A DNA stretch of 64,000 nucleotides, taken from NCBI RefSeq assembly GCF_031157275.1, contig NZ_JAVIFW010000002.1, positions 1 to 64,000 of the forward strand, read 5' to 3'. The DNA is from Streptomyces sp. LHD-70. GTDB lineage: Bacteria; Actinomycetota; Actinomycetes; Streptomycetales; Streptomycetaceae. The notes below the pieces were generated by a model. The model ran no database searches, was not told where the DNA came from, and saw nothing but the letters and a program-made list of their open reading frames with translations. Position numbers and translations under genes: made by a program. Of the stretch, positions 27,332 to 35,843 are shown one piece after another; positions within the stretch are counted from its first letter, which is position 1; each line of letters begins with the position of its first letter.

Positions 27332-28807
27332 TCAGACCGCCTCTGCGGATTCGGGCAGTTGCGCGGCGAGCTCGTCGGTGAGCCGCTCGACCTCGCTGAC
27401 CTCGCCGAAGGACCGCATCGCGGTGTCGACGGTCTTGCGGAGCCGGTTGTTGACCCGCTCGGAGCGCACCTTCTTGGCGATGCCGAGGGCCTGCCCGGCG
27501 AGCACGCAGCTCTGCTCGGGCTCCTTCTGCAGCAGGTGCACGGTGGCCATGCCGATGAGGTTCAGTGCGTACGACCGCTGGTGCTCGGGGTCCTTGCCGA
27601 ACAGCTCGACGGCGCGTTCCATCACGGGCTGGGAGAGCGAGGCGTAGGTGGGGCTGCGGCCTGCGACGTAGGCCAGGTCGCGGTACGAGTGGGCGTTCTC
27701 GCCGTTGAGCTCGGCCTCGGAGAAGAAGCGGATCCAGTCGGGCTCGCGCTCCTCGATGTCGTCCACGTCGGCGAAGGTGTCCTCGGCCATGCGGGCGGCC
27801 CGCTTGGTCTTGCTGGGCTGGCCCATGTTGGCGTACGCGCGGGCCTCCATCGCATACAGCATGGCCTGGGTGCGGGCGGTGGCGCAGTCCCGGCTGCCGT
27901 ACTGCGCGAGGTGGATGAGCTCCAGGGCGTCGTCGGGCCGCCCGAGGTGGATCATCTGGCGGCTCATCCCGGACAGGATGTACGAGCCGAGGGGTTTGTC
28001 GCCCGCTTCCTTGGCGGCGTGCAGGGCGAGCACGAAGTACTTCTGGGCGGTGGGCTGGAGTCCGACGTCGTAGCTCATCCAGCCGGCCAGCTCGGCCAGC
28101 TCGGCGGCGATCTTGAAGAGGCGGCGCTCGGTGGCGGGCGGCTGGGGCTCCTGGAGCAGGTCGGTGACCTCGTGGAGCTGGCCGACGACGGCCTTGCGGC
28201 GCAGCCCGCCGCCGCACTGGGCGTCCCACTGCCGGAACATCGCGGTGGTCGACTCGAGGAGGTCGAGCTCCGGCTTGGAGAGCCGGGTGGCGCGGCGGAT
28301 CGGGACGGCCGCTTCGGCGGCGCCGGGAGCCGCCCCGGGGGTGGGCACCAGCCAGCGCTGCATGGGCTCGATCAGGGAGGGCCCGGCGGCGAGGGCGAGC
28401 GAGGTGCCGAGGAAGCCGCGGCGGGCGAGCATCAGGTCGCTGCGCGAGAACTCGCTGATCATCTCGACGGTCTGGGTGCCCGTCCACGGCAGGTCGACTC
28501 CGGAGAGCGAGGCCGACTGGTGGGCGGAGCGGAGGCCGAGGTCCTCGATGGCGACGACGGCGCCGAAGCGCTCGGAGAACAGCTCGGAGAGGATCCGCGG
28601 GATCGGCTCACGCGGCTGTTCGCCGTCGAGCCAGCGCCGGACCCGTGAGGTGTCGGTCGAGATGTGGTTGGCGCCCAACTGCCGCGCCCTGCGGTTCACT
28701 TGACGGGCGAGCTCGCCCTTGGACCAGCCACTGCGCACGAACCACGAAGTCAGCTGTTCGTTGGGGCGCTTGTCAGCGTTCGCGCCGCTGCCGCCGTTGC
28801 CGCCCAC
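27332..28807 (-). CDS. nsdA: Sporulation and antibiotic repressor NsdA
   Basis: A 491-residue protein matching NsdA of Streptomyces, whose loss increases sporulation and antibiotic production. The N-terminal part (residues 15-85) looks like a DNA-binding or scaffold region (WSKGELARQVNRRARQ, then VRRWLDGEQPREPIP). The C-terminal two thirds is helical and TPR-like. The GTG at 28807 follows a GGGGGCG run and gives the N-terminus GGNGGSGANADKRPNEQL. An ATG at 28846 would add 13 residues. It stands alone, between amtB and a divergent primase-domain gene. Confidence 0.9.
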   Translation of the reverse strand: MGGNGGSGANADKRPNEQLTSWFVRSGWSKGELARQVNRRARQLGANHISTDTSRVRRWLDGEQPREPIPRILSELFSERFGAVVAIEDLGLRSAHQSASLSGVDLPWTGTQTVEMISEFSRSDLMLARRGFLGTSLALAAGPSLIEPMQRWLVPTPGAAPGAAEAAVPIRRATRLSKPELDLLESTTAMFRQWDAQCGGGLRRKAVVGQLHEVTDLLQEPQPPATERRLFKIAAELAELAGWMSYDVGLQPTAQKYFVLALHAAKEAGDKPLGSYILSGMSRQMIHLGRPDDALELIHLAQYGSRDCATARTQAMLYAMEARAYANMGQPSKTKRAARMAEDTFADVDDIEEREPDWIRFFSEAELNGENAHSYRDLAYVAGRSPTYASLSQPVMERAVELFGKDPEHQRSYALNLIGMATVHLLQKEPEQSCVLAGQALGIAKKVRSERVNNRLRKTVDTAMRSFGEVSEVERLTDELAAQLPESAEAV

Positions 28808-28942
28808 TGGAGCGCCCCCATCCCTCAAGCCAGTTGTGCGCCTCATTGCGCCAAGCCCTAACAGAATGCCGTGAGTTCGGGCTGCCGGTCCGCGGATCCT
28901 CACCCATCGAACAAGAAACCGAGTTGCCTCCGGCATACCCAT

Positions 28943-29022
28943 GAACGCGAGCGTTCCCGGGCTTCGTGTACTGAAAGTAGTCCTACGATCACCCTCCCGG
29001 CGAGGGCGTTCTCAGAAACGCC
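28943..29022. promoter_or_regulatory. nsdA upstream region with two AACGC palindromes
   Basis: The 469-base gap 28808-29276 between nsdA and the divergent primase/polymerase gene holds the promoters of both. Two short perfect inverted repeats stand out: GAACGC-GA-GCGTTC at 28943-28956 and GGCGTT-N6-AACGCC at 29005-29022. They share an AACGC core and could bind one regulator. No convincing -35/-10 pair was found. Confidence 0.4.
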
Positions 29023-29276
29023 ACCATTCGCCACCCCTTTGAATGAACTCAGGGATCGCTCCACACGATTGACTTGACATCGAACAGCCGGGAGCGGGCG
29101 GAACGGAGCGCGCCGGGGCGCACCGATCCGCCCGCACCACCCCCGTACCACCTCTCGCGCCACCGCCGAACGACCAGGCGGAGCCCGCGAGTTCAGGGGG
29201 CGGCACGACGGCGACACAGAGTCGCAGTTCCACTGCGCTTCGTAACCAGCGACGCGTCGAACCCGTTGGAGGGGGC

Positions 29277-29948
29277 ATGGGCTTCACGATCGGCAGCAGC
29301 CGGGGCATCCGCGAGATCCGGCCTGTGCGCACCGGTTCACGGCGCCGCGGGCAGACGTCCGACTGCACGGCGGTGGCGGAGTTCACCGGCCTGTGGGGCT
29401 GGGACGTGAGGCCAGGCGCCCGCGCCGCAGACGGACAGTGCTCCTGCGGCAAGGCCGACTGCCCGGCCCCCGGAGCGCACCCCCTGGACTTCGCCGCCCA
29501 CGTTCCGGCCGGCGCAACCCTCGGCCAAGTCACCCGCGCCTGGGGCGAGTTCCCCGGCGCCGCGGTGCTGCTGCCCACGGGCCGCACCTTCGACGTCCTG
29601 GACGTGGCGGAGTCCGCCGGCCGCCGCGCCCTGGTCCGCATGGAGCGCATGGGCATCCCGCTCGGCCCGGTCACGGCGACGCCCGACGGCCGCGCCCAGT
29701 TCCTCGTCGCCCCCGGCTCGGCCGCCGAACTCCCCGCGCTGCTCTACCGCATGGGCTGGGACGACGCCGACCTGGATCTGCGCGGCCTCGGCCCCGGCGC
29801 GCACATCACGGCCCCGCCGTCCGACCACGCGGGCCTCGGCCCGGCCCACTGGCTCCGTGCGCCCGCCCTCGACTCGGCGACGAACCCGCCTCCGGCGCGA
29901 CTCCTCCTCGGCACCCTGGCCTACGTGAGCCACCGCTCGGGCCTGTAG
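29277..29948 (+). CDS. Bifunctional DNA primase/polymerase-domain protein
   Basis: A 223-residue protein with the N-terminal prim-pol domain pattern of actinobacterial and phage proteins: a Trp-rich start (FTGLWGWDVRPGARA), a cysteine cluster (QCSCGKADCPAPGAHP) and the VLLPTGRTFDVLDV strand with the metal-binding Asp pair. It lacks a helicase domain. It is conserved next to nsdA in streptomycetes, but its role on the chromosome is unknown. GGAGGGGGC directly precedes the ATG. It is convergent with ftsY. Confidence 0.82.
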   Translation: MGFTIGSSRGIREIRPVRTGSRRRGQTSDCTAVAEFTGLWGWDVRPGARAADGQCSCGKADCPAPGAHPLDFAAHVPAGATLGQVTRAWGEFPGAAVLLPTGRTFDVLDVAESAGRRALVRMERMGIPLGPVTATPDGRAQFLVAPGSAAELPALLYRMGWDDADLDLRGLGPGAHITAPPSDHAGLGPAHWLRAPALDSATNPPPARLLLGTLAYVSHRSGL

Positions 29949-29981
29949 CCCACCCCTCACCCACACCGCGCTCCGCGCTCG

Positions 29982-30075
29982 TCCTCAAACGCCGGACGGG
30001 CTGAAAGATGCGGGCGAGGCCGCAAAATTCAGCCCCTCCAGCGTTTGAGGAGCGGGGTCTGGGGCGGAGCCCCAG
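29982..30075. repeat. Inverted repeat element and terminator hairpin between convergent genes
   Basis: Two 24-base arms (29982-30005 and 30028-30051) are inverted copies with 22 of 24 matches; they start TCCTCAAACGCCGG and end CGTTTGAGGA. A second hairpin, CTGGGGC-GGA-GCCCCAG, follows at 30059-30075. They lie between the primase-domain gene and ftsY and probably end transcription from both sides. The arms belong to the same repeat family as 12746-12791. Confidence 0.75.
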
Positions 30076-30170
30076 TTCGGGAAGGGGCGGGTAGGGGAAA
30101 ACAGCCGGGCCCGGACGACGCAAGCCGTCCGAGCCCGGTAGCGGGTTCCCGCCGCGACGGGAGCCCCCCG

Positions 30171-31397
30171 TCAATCCCCGATCAACGCATCCACAAACGC
30201 CTCAGGCTCGAACGGCGCCAAATCATCCGCCCCCTCACCGAGCCCGACCAGCTTCACCGGAACCCCCAGCTCCCGCTGCACAGCGACGACGATGCCGCCC
30301 TTCGCCGTGCCGTCCAGCTTCGTCAGCACGATGCCCGTGATGTCGACCACCTCGGCGAAGACCCGGGCCTGGACCAGGCCGTTCTGCCCGGTCGTCGCGT
30401 CGAGGACGAGCAGCACCTCGTCGACCGGACCGTGCTTCTCCACGACCCGCTTGACCTTCCCGAGCTCGTCCATGAGCCCGGTCTTGGTGTGCAGGCGGCC
30501 CGCGGTGTCGATGAGCACCACGTCGACGCCCATCTCCTTGCCCTCCTTCACCGCGTCGAAGGCGACGGAGGCGGGGTCGCCCGCCTCAGGGCCGCGCACG
30601 GTGTAGGCGCCCACACGCTCGCCCCAGGTCTGCAGCTGGTCGGCGGCGGCGGCGCGGAAGGTGTCGGCGGCGCCGAGGACGACGGTGCGGCCGTCGGCGA
30701 CGAGGACGCGGGCGAGCTTGCCGGTCGTGGTGGTCTTGCCGGTGCCGTTGACGCCGACGACCATCACGACGCCGGGGACGCCGCCCGCCTGGTGCCCGGT
30801 CTCGGTCTTCACCTCACGGTCGAAGTCCGTACCGACCAGGGTGAGCAGCTCCTCGCGGAGCAGACCGCGGAGCTCGTCGGGGGTGCGGGTGCCGAGGACC
30901 TTGACGCGCTCGCGGAGGCGCTCGACCAGCTCCTGGGTGGGGGCGACGCCGACGTCGGCGGTGAGGAGGGTGTCCTCGATCTCCTCCCAGGTGTCCTCGT
31001 CGAGGTGCTCGCGCGAGAGCAGCGTGAGCAGGCCCTTGCCGAGCTGGTTCTGCGAGCGGGCCAGGCGGGCGCGCAGCCGGACCAGGCGGCCGGCGGTGGG
31101 CTCGGGCACCTCGATCTCGGGCGCCGCCTCAAGAGGCTCGGCCTCCTCGACGGGAGCCTCGGGGGCGGGCGCCTGCGCCTCGGGGAGTTCGACCTCCTCG
31201 ATGGTGCGGCGAGGTTCTTCGTGTGGCTCCTCGGCCTCTTCGCCGACGTGCGGCTCGGCCGGGGGCTGGGTGATGGTCGGCGTGCTCGACGGGGCCGACG
31301 GGGGCAGCTGCTTCTTCTTGCGGCCGCTCACCACCAGGCCGCTGATCGCGCCGATCACGACTACGGCGATGACTACAGCAAGGATGAGGATGTCCAT
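30171..31397 (-). CDS. ftsY: Signal recognition particle receptor FtsY
   Basis: A 408-residue SRP receptor GTPase. An N-terminal hydrophobic segment (residues 3-24) is followed by basic residues, so it can insert in the membrane. An acidic linker (A domain, 45-105) comes next. The N domain spans about 105-190 and the G domain 190-408, with GVNGTGKTTTTGKLA, DTFRAAAADQL, DTAGRL and TKLDGTAKGG. It pairs with Ffh, encoded 8 kb away. The 172-base gap upstream separates it from the divergent permease gene. Confidence 0.96.
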   Translation of the reverse strand: MDILILAVVIAVVVIGAISGLVVSGRKKKQLPPSAPSSTPTITQPPAEPHVGEEAEEPHEEPRRTIEEVELPEAQAPAPEAPVEEAEPLEAAPEIEVPEPTAGRLVRLRARLARSQNQLGKGLLTLLSREHLDEDTWEEIEDTLLTADVGVAPTQELVERLRERVKVLGTRTPDELRGLLREELLTLVGTDFDREVKTETGHQAGGVPGVVMVVGVNGTGKTTTTGKLARVLVADGRTVVLGAADTFRAAAADQLQTWGERVGAYTVRGPEAGDPASVAFDAVKEGKEMGVDVVLIDTAGRLHTKTGLMDELGKVKRVVEKHGPVDEVLLVLDATTGQNGLVQARVFAEVVDITGIVLTKLDGTAKGGIVVAVQRELGVPVKLVGLGEGADDLAPFEPEAFVDALIGD

Positions 31398-31569
31398 AAC
31401 CCTGCCAGTATGCGGGAGACGCCCGGCGGGCGTGCGGGTGCGGACACGGGCGGCTGAAGCCCGTAGTACTCGTAGGTTCGACCAAGGGACCTTGGGCCCT
31501 ATTTGCGATTTTTAGGGCGAACGTACGATAGTTGCGGTTCCCCCTCCCCTCCCCCCACGGAGCTACCGC

Positions 31570-33051
31570 ATGCCCGCGTCCCCCCGTGCCTCCGCCGAGG
31601 CAGCCGTCATCGAGACCGAGAGCGCGATAGAGACCCGCGGTCTTGAACCGGTTCCCGACAGCGAGCGCACCGGCAAGGTCCGGGAGCTGTTCCCGACCTG
31701 GGTCGCCGCCAACATCAGTGTGCTGCTGCTCACCATGGGCGCGGGCCTGGTGGTCTTCAACGGCCTGAACATCTGGCAGGTGCTGCTTGTCGCGACGGTG
31801 GCTCCCATCGTCGCGTACGGGATCGTGGGCCTGATCTCCATCGCGGGCAAGCGCGGAGGCGCTCCCGGTATGGCGCTGTCGCGGGCGGTCTTCGGGCAGC
31901 GCGGCAACCTCTTCCCGGGCTCGCTGATCTGGGTGGCCCGCTGGGGCTGGGAGACGATCAACGCGGTCACGGGTGCGTACGCGATCCTGACCGTGCTCGA
32001 CCTGCTCTTCGGTGTGAAGTCGAACACCGTCCTGATCGTGGTGACGCTGCTGCTCTTCGTGACCGGCACGTTCCTGGTGTCGGGGCTCGGCATCAACGCG
32101 CTGCGGGTGTGCAGCAAGTGGTCGACGTACCTGTTCGGCGCGTTCAGCGTGCTCGTGCTCGGCTATCTGATCGCCGAGACCGACTGGTCGGCGGTCCTGG
32201 ACAAGCCCGCGGGCTCGGCCGCGATGGTGGTCGCGGGCATCGGCATGATCGGCGCGGGCGGCATCAGCTGGGTGCCCTCGGGCCCGGACTTCACGCGCTA
32301 TCTGCCGCGTACGGCCTCGTCGAAGAAGCTGGTCGGCACGGCGGTCGGCGGCGCCGGCATCGTCGTCCTGCCGATGGTCCTGATGGGCGCCGTGATGGCG
32401 GTGTCGACGCCGAACCTGGCGCGTGCGCAGGACCCGGTGGCGTTCATCGGCGAGCTGCTCCCGACCTGGATCGCGGTGCCGTACCTGCTGATCGCGCTGA
32501 TCGGCATGCTGCTGATCAACTCGATGTCCATGTACTCGGCGGGCTTCACCGCGCAGACCCTCGGCATCAAGGTGCCGCGCGCCGCGGCGGTCAGCGTGAA
32601 CGCGGTGATCAGCCTGGTCTTCGGCTTCCTCCTGATGGTGGTGGCGACCAGCTTCATCGGCTCGTTCATCTCGTTCCTGACGCTGCTCGCGGTGGCTTTC
32701 TCGGCCTGGATCGGCGTCTTCGGCGTCGACATGCTGCGCCGCAAGACGTACGACGGTCAGGCGCTGCTCGACACCACGCGCACCTCCGCCTACTGGTACA
32801 AGGCGGGCTTTGCCTGGCAGGCCATGACGGCGTGGGCGGTCGCCCTCGTCACCGGGCTGCTCTTCACCAAGGTCGACTGGTTCGCGGGCCCGCTCGCCAC
32901 GTCCTGGATCGGCAAGCACGGCCTCGGCTGGGTGACGGGCATCGCGGTGTCGGCACTGCTCTACGCGGTGCTGCCGCGTTCCAAGTCCCGTGCGGTGGAA
33001 GCCGATTCGCCCGCGGCGGCCGAGGCGGAGCGCGAGACCGTGTCCGTCTGA
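31570..33051 (+). CDS. NCS1 family nucleobase permease (cytosine/purine-type)
   Basis: A 493-residue transporter with about twelve membrane segments, of the NCS1/cytosine permease family. Family features include the early ANISVLLLTMGAGLV segment, LSRAVFGQRGNLFPG, and WVPSGPDFTRYLPR in the middle. Related proteins import cytosine, purines, thiamine or pyridoxine precursors with protons; the substrate here is not determinable. The N-terminal 35 residues are a soluble acidic tail. GGAG lies about eleven bases before the ATG. The next gene, an LLM oxidoreductase, follows after 101 bases and may be cotranscribed. Confidence 0.88.
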   Translation: MPASPRASAEAAVIETESAIETRGLEPVPDSERTGKVRELFPTWVAANISVLLLTMGAGLVVFNGLNIWQVLLVATVAPIVAYGIVGLISIAGKRGGAPGMALSRAVFGQRGNLFPGSLIWVARWGWETINAVTGAYAILTVLDLLFGVKSNTVLIVVTLLLFVTGTFLVSGLGINALRVCSKWSTYLFGAFSVLVLGYLIAETDWSAVLDKPAGSAAMVVAGIGMIGAGGISWVPSGPDFTRYLPRTASSKKLVGTAVGGAGIVVLPMVLMGAVMAVSTPNLARAQDPVAFIGELLPTWIAVPYLLIALIGMLLINSMSMYSAGFTAQTLGIKVPRAAAVSVNAVISLVFGFLLMVVATSFIGSFISFLTLLAVAFSAWIGVFGVDMLRRKTYDGQALLDTTRTSAYWYKAGFAWQAMTAWAVALVTGLLFTKVDWFAGPLATSWIGKHGLGWVTGIAVSALLYAVLPRSKSRAVEADSPAAAEAERETVSV

Positions 33052-33152
33052 CCCGACCCCTGTCTATCTGACGCTGCGTCAACTACCGTCCCCCTTCGCA
33101 AGGCCACGGTTCCCGTAGTCCGTGTTCCCGGTGAAGGGGGACGTCGTCTGTC

Positions 33153-34133
33153 ATGACCGTCACCGTCGTACGTTTCAATCTGGTCGATCCCGCGGCGACG
33201 CCCGAGGCGCTCGCCGCCCGCTATCGCGCCGCGGTCGAGATGGCCGCGTACTGCGACGACCGGGGTCTGGCCACGATCCAGACCGAGGAGCACCACGGCG
33301 CCGCCAACAACTGGCTGCCGTCGCCGTTCACGTTCGCGGGGGCGGTGTTCGGGGCGACGCGGCGGATCGCGGTCACGGTCTCCGCGATCATCGGCCCGCT
33401 GCACGATCCGCTGCGGCTCGCGGAGGACATCGCCGTACTGGATCTGATCAGCGGCGGCCGTCTGGTGACCGTCGCCGGAATCGGCTACCGGCGCGAGGAG
33501 TACCAGGCCTTCGGCGTCGAGTGGGCGCGGCGCGGGGCGCTGCAGGACGAGCTCCTGGAGACGCTGCTCAAGGCGTGGACCGGGGAGCCCTTCGAGTTCC
33601 GCGGCCGTACGGTCCGGGTGACGCCGAAGCCGTACACAGAGCCCAATCCGCTGCTTCTGGTGGGCGGTTCGTCGAAGCCCGCGGCGCGGCGGGCGGCCCG
33701 GCTCGGCCTGCCGTTCTTCCCGAGCGCGCATCTGCCGGAACTGGAGGCGTACTACCAGGAGAAGCTGCGCGAGTACGGCACCGAGGGCTGGACGATGATG
33801 CCGGGCGCCGAGACGCCGCTGCTGCACATCTCCGAGGACCCGGACCGCACCTGGGCCGAGTACGGCGAGCACTTCCTGCACGAGGCGCGGACGTACGCCT
33901 CCTGGCAGAACAAGGACATCCACTCGGCGGTGCGCTCGGGCGCGGGCAGCGTGGCCGAGCTGCGGGCCGAGGGCGTGTACCGGGTCCTGACCCCGGACGA
34001 GTGCGTGGCCCTGAACGAGGGCGGCCACGACAACCTGATCCTGCACCCGCTGTGCGGCGGCATGCCGCTCGACGAGGGCTGGCGCTCCCTGCACCTGTTC
34101 GCGGAAAGGGTCATGCCCCGGCTCAAGGACTGA
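33153..34133 (+). CDS. LLM class flavin-dependent oxidoreductase
   Basis: A 326-residue luciferase-like monooxygenase with a TIM-barrel fold using reduced flavin or F420. It shows the family strands VVRFNLVDP, LATIQTEEHHG, GLPFFPSAHLPE and the LLLVGGSSKPAARRAARLG region that binds the flavin phosphate. The substrate is unknown. Placement 101 bases after a nucleobase-type permease hints at use of the imported compound, which is inference. Convergent with the MFS gene, with 39 bases and no visible terminator between. Confidence 0.88.
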   Translation: MTVTVVRFNLVDPAATPEALAARYRAAVEMAAYCDDRGLATIQTEEHHGAANNWLPSPFTFAGAVFGATRRIAVTVSAIIGPLHDPLRLAEDIAVLDLISGGRLVTVAGIGYRREEYQAFGVEWARRGALQDELLETLLKAWTGEPFEFRGRTVRVTPKPYTEPNPLLLVGGSSKPAARRAARLGLPFFPSAHLPELEAYYQEKLREYGTEGWTMMPGAETPLLHISEDPDRTWAEYGEHFLHEARTYASWQNKDIHSAVRSGAGSVAELRAEGVYRVLTPDECVALNEGGHDNLILHPLCGGMPLDEGWRSLHLFAERVMPRLKD

Positions 34134-34172
34134 ACCGGGGCACGACCGATCTGGGGAGAGGGGCAGCGGGGG

Positions 34173-35594
34173 TTAGCCCATCTCCTCCAGAGTCTTGCCC
34201 TTCGTCTCGCGGACGAACTTCAGGACGAAGGGGATGGAGAGCGCCGCGAAGGCGCCGTAGATGATGTACGAGCCGGTCAGCGACCACTCGGACATGCTCG
34301 GGAAGGTCTTGGTGATCGCGAAGTTGGCGAGCCACTGCGCGGCCGCGGCCACACCGAGCGCGGCGGCGCGGATCCGGCCGGGGAAGATCTCGCCGAGCAG
34401 CACCCAGACCACGACGCCCCAGGAGAGCGCGAAGAACAGCACGAAGGCGTTGGCGGCGATGAGCGCGATGATGCCCTGGGCGTCGGGCAGCGAGACGTTG
34501 TCACCGGCGCCGGCGCGGTACGAGAACGCCCAGGCCATGGTGAACAGGGCGATCGCCATACCGGCGGAGCCGATCAGGGCCAGCGGCTTGCGCCCGATCC
34601 GGTCGACGAAGATCATCGCGATGACCGTACCGATGATGTTCACGATCGACGTCTCGAACGAGTACAGGAACGAGCTGGTCGGGTCGTGCCCGATCGACTG
34701 CCACAGCTGGTTCGAGTAGTAGAAGATCACGTTGATGCCGACGAGCTGCTGGAACACCGACAGGCCGATGCCGATCCACACGATGGGCAGGAAGCCGACC
34801 TTGCCGAGCAGGTCCTTGAAGGACGGCTTGTGCTCGCGGCGCATGGCGTCCTCGATCTCGGTGGCGCGCGCCTCAGCGTCGATGCCGGTGCCCTCGACCT
34901 CGGTGAGCACCTTCTTGGCGTCGGCCACCCGGCCCACGGAGATCAGGTAGCGCGGCGACTCGGGGATCGCGAAGGACAGCAGGCCGTACAGGACGGCCGG
35001 GACGACCATCACGCCGAGCATCCACTGCCAGGCCTCCAGGCCCGCCAGCTGTCCGCGCTGGTCGCCGTCGGCCAGGGTGAGGATGCCGTAGTTGACCAGC
35101 TGCGAGACGGCGATGCCGATGACGATCGCGGCCTGCTGGAACGAGGCGAGCCGGCCGCGGTACGCGGGCGGGGCGACCTCGGCGATGTAGGCCGGGCCGA
35201 TCACCGAGGCCATGCCGATGCCGACGCCGCCGATCAGGCGCCACATGGTGAGGTCCCAGGCGGCGAAGGGCAGGGCCGAGCCGACGGCGCTGGCCGCGAA
35301 GAGCACCGAGGCGATCTGCATGCAGCGGATACGGCCGATCCGGTCGGCGATCCGGCCCGCGAGGGCGGCGCCAAGGGCACAGCCGAGGAGCGCGGTGGCG
35401 ATGATCCAGCCGAGCATGTCCGCGTTGACGTCGAACCGGTGCTGGATGGCCACGGTCGCGCCGTTGATCACGGAGCTGTCGTAGCCGAAGAGGAAGCCGC
35501 CCATCGCGGCCGCAGCCGTAATGAAGATGACATGGCCGAGATGGTCCGGACGTGGACCCTTGGCCGCCTGCGGGGCCTGCGATGTGCTCGTCAC
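34173..35594 (-). CDS. Sugar porter family MFS transporter
   Basis: A 473-residue major facilitator with twelve membrane segments and the sugar porter signatures: LFGYDSSVINGA in helix 1, GRIADRIGR in loop 2-3, PESPRYL after helix 6 and VDRIGRKPL in the C-terminal half. It should be a proton-sugar symporter of the xylose/glucose type. The frame runs upstream to 35681, but the GTG at 35594 has GAGGAG five bases before it. The upstream region is unusually AT-rich and carries two long palindromes, which suggests tight sugar-dependent control. Confidence 0.92.
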   Translation of the reverse strand: MTSTSQAPQAAKGPRPDHLGHVIFITAAAAMGGFLFGYDSSVINGATVAIQHRFDVNADMLGWIIATALLGCALGAALAGRIADRIGRIRCMQIASVLFAASAVGSALPFAAWDLTMWRLIGGVGIGMASVIGPAYIAEVAPPAYRGRLASFQQAAIVIGIAVSQLVNYGILTLADGDQRGQLAGLEAWQWMLGVMVVPAVLYGLLSFAIPESPRYLISVGRVADAKKVLTEVEGTGIDAEARATEIEDAMRREHKPSFKDLLGKVGFLPIVWIGIGLSVFQQLVGINVIFYYSNQLWQSIGHDPTSSFLYSFETSIVNIIGTVIAMIFVDRIGRKPLALIGSAGMAIALFTMAWAFSYRAGAGDNVSLPDAQGIIALIAANAFVLFFALSWGVVVWVLLGEIFPGRIRAAALGVAAAAQWLANFAITKTFPSMSEWSLTGSYIIYGAFAALSIPFVLKFVRETKGKTLEEMG

Positions 35595-35678
35595 TTGTAC
35601 TCCTCGGGCGCCACCGGCCACAGCGCCGGGGTGGGGGTAGAGGCACCTTCCAGTGGCGCACAACTTCTTGTCACTCAC

Positions 35679-35793
35679 CACTTGAAGGTAAAAACAACGT
35701 TGCAGAGACTATTCCTTCAAGTGTCGAAGTCAATAGGTCTGGAGCTATGACTTTCTGAGCATGCGAAGACAGCAAGAGTTCAATGCTTGAACT
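35679..35793. promoter_or_regulatory. AT-rich control region with two large palindromes upstream of the sugar transporter
   Basis: CACTTGAAGG at 35679-35688 is repeated inverted as CCTTCAAGTG at 35714-35723, with 25 bases between. A second perfect palindrome, AGTTCAA-TGC-TTGAACT, lies at 35777-35793. Both share a TTGAA core. The region 35660-35810 is clearly richer in A and T than the rest of the window. It lies in the 249-base gap between the transporter start and the smc stop. Operator function is inference. Confidence 0.6.
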
Positions 35794-35843
35794 TATTAAG
35801 GGAGAAACGGGCGGAACGGGTCAGCTCGGCCGCCGGCCCCGGA

